Below, piece after piece: positions 63,461 through 64,000 of a stretch of DNA of 64,000 nucleotides. This stretch comes from CALKXV01 sp965228905 (GTDB lineage: Bacteria > Pseudomonadota > Alphaproteobacteria > Rhodobacterales > Rhodobacteraceae): contig CBDDII010000003.1 of the NCBI GenBank assembly GCA_965228905.1, positions 2,108,001-2,172,000 of the forward strand, given 5' to 3'. Below the pieces are notes generated by a model. The model ran no database searches. It saw only the letters and a program-made list of their open reading frames with translations, and was not told the DNA's origin. Position 1 is the stretch's first letter. Every line of letters begins with the position of its first letter. The position numbers and the translations under genes were made by a program.

Positions 63461-64000
63461 CAGTAGTGGACCCTTCGTTCGATGTACTTGAACTGCACAA
63501 CGGTCAAGATCGAGACGATCACAAGAAGGATCACCGATTGTGCCGCCGAGGATCCGAGATCCTGTCCGACAAACCCGTCCGAATAGACCTTGTAGACGAG
63601 GATCGTCGTTGCCTGCTGCGGTCCGCCGCTTGTGATCGTGTGGATCACGCCGAAGGTTTCGAAGAAGGCATAGATGATGTTCACGACCAGCAGGAAGAAT
63701 GTCGTCGGCGACAAAAGCGGCCAGACGATCGTTCGGAACCGTGTCCAGAAATGTGCGCCATCAATTGCCGCCGCCTCGATCACCGATTTCGGGATCGCCT
63801 GAAGACCTGCAAGGAAAAACAGGAAGTTGTAGCTGATGCGGCCCCAGGCGCTTGCGACGACGACCAGTCCCATTGCCTCGCCCTCGTTCAGGACATGGTT
63901 CCAGTCATACCCCAGGTGGCCGAGATACCACGTCACCACGCCGACCCTTGTGTTGAACATGAAAAGCCAAAGCACACCCGCCACTGCAGGCGCGACCGCG
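63460..64000 (-). CDS. ABC transporter permease, UgpA/MalF type (5' end outside window)
   Basis: The frame is open to the window edge; upstream of MAGVLWLF it still reads AVAPA, the normal UgpA context, so the true start lies beyond 64000. The EAA loop is IEAAAIDGAHFWTRFRTIVWPL, and TSGGPQQATTILVYKVY precedes the last helix. It pairs with the UgpE-type permease. Confidence 0.9.
   Translation of the reverse strand, partial: AVAPAVAGVLWLFMFNTRVGVVTWYLGHLGYDWNHVLNEGEAMGLVVVASAWGRISYNFLFFLAGLQAIPKSVIEAAAIDGAHFWTRFRTIVWPLLSPTTFFLLVVNIIYAFFETFGVIHTITSGGPQQATTILVYKVYSDGFVGQDLGSSAAQSVILLVIVSILTVVQFKYIERRVHY

Noticed and set aside
1..64000. CRISPR arrays, complete insertion sequences, rRNA or intact tRNA genes
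   Set aside because: No repeat-spacer pattern, no transposase with flanking inverted repeats and no full RNA gene were seen; only the tRNA-Asn fragment is present.

Overview
The window looks like a chromosomal segment of a GC-rich alphaproteobacterium of the Rhodobacteraceae/Roseobacter group. The evidence is the dusB-ntrB-ntrC-ntrY-ntrX order followed by trkA-trkH-hfq-hflX, an NtrC that lacks the sigma-54 contact loop (known for Rhodobacterales), and a nosCRZDFYLX cluster laid out as in Paracoccus. The genus cannot be fixed from the sequence alone.

Region 1 (1-14.4 kb) is core genome. It holds a partial ispF, then dusB and the nitrogen-control pair ntrBC and ntrYX, a PAS-PAS histidine kinase with a small response regulator, the potassium system trkA-trkH, hfq and hflX. 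Most genes are coupled by overlaps of 1-16 nt. Region 2 (14.4-27.8 kb) is mixed housekeeping: a penicillin-acylase-type hydrolase, a beta-hydroxyacid dehydrogenase, a YSC84 lipoprotein, a urate-degradation pair (hydroxyisourate hydrolase and a fused allantoinase/OHCU decarboxylase), ppiD-trpE, fabI-lysE-gpt, pdxH, a double cold-shock protein and a DUF192 protein.

Region 3 (27.8-39.7 kb) is a carbohydrate locus in several transcription units. It encodes a ribokinase, a RbsD/FucU mutarotase, an ABC importer (ATPase, Tat-exported binding protein, two permeases), an FGGY kinase, an M42 peptidase and a BtpA/SgcQ protein (a pair also found in the E. coli sgc operon), an aldo/keto reductase and a lactonase-like amidohydrolase. 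A second sugar-type ABC importer enters at the right end (61.6-64 kb).

Region 4 (39.7-61.5 kb) is accessory DNA between the two sugar loci. Its left part is AT-richer: a nuclease-like gene, a 45-nt 3' fragment of tRNA-Asn (an attachment-site scar), a tyrosine integrase broken by an in-frame TGA, an HTH gene and a phage-replication-like gene. Its middle is a complete nitrous-oxide reductase cluster with a cytochrome c, NnrS, a Crp/Fnr regulator and a DUF1858 protein. Three matching 14-bp TTG-N8-CAA palindromes precede nosC, the regulator/nnrS and DUF1858, which suggests one NO/oxygen-responsive regulon. Its right part (56.6-61.4 kb) is a defence-like module: a DExH helicase broken by a one-base frameshift, a protein with an Abi-type C-terminus, and an HEPN protein whose frame is open except for two amber codons. 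The decay of the integrase, helicase and HEPN genes, and the helicase/Abi/HEPN combination itself, are the most unusual features.
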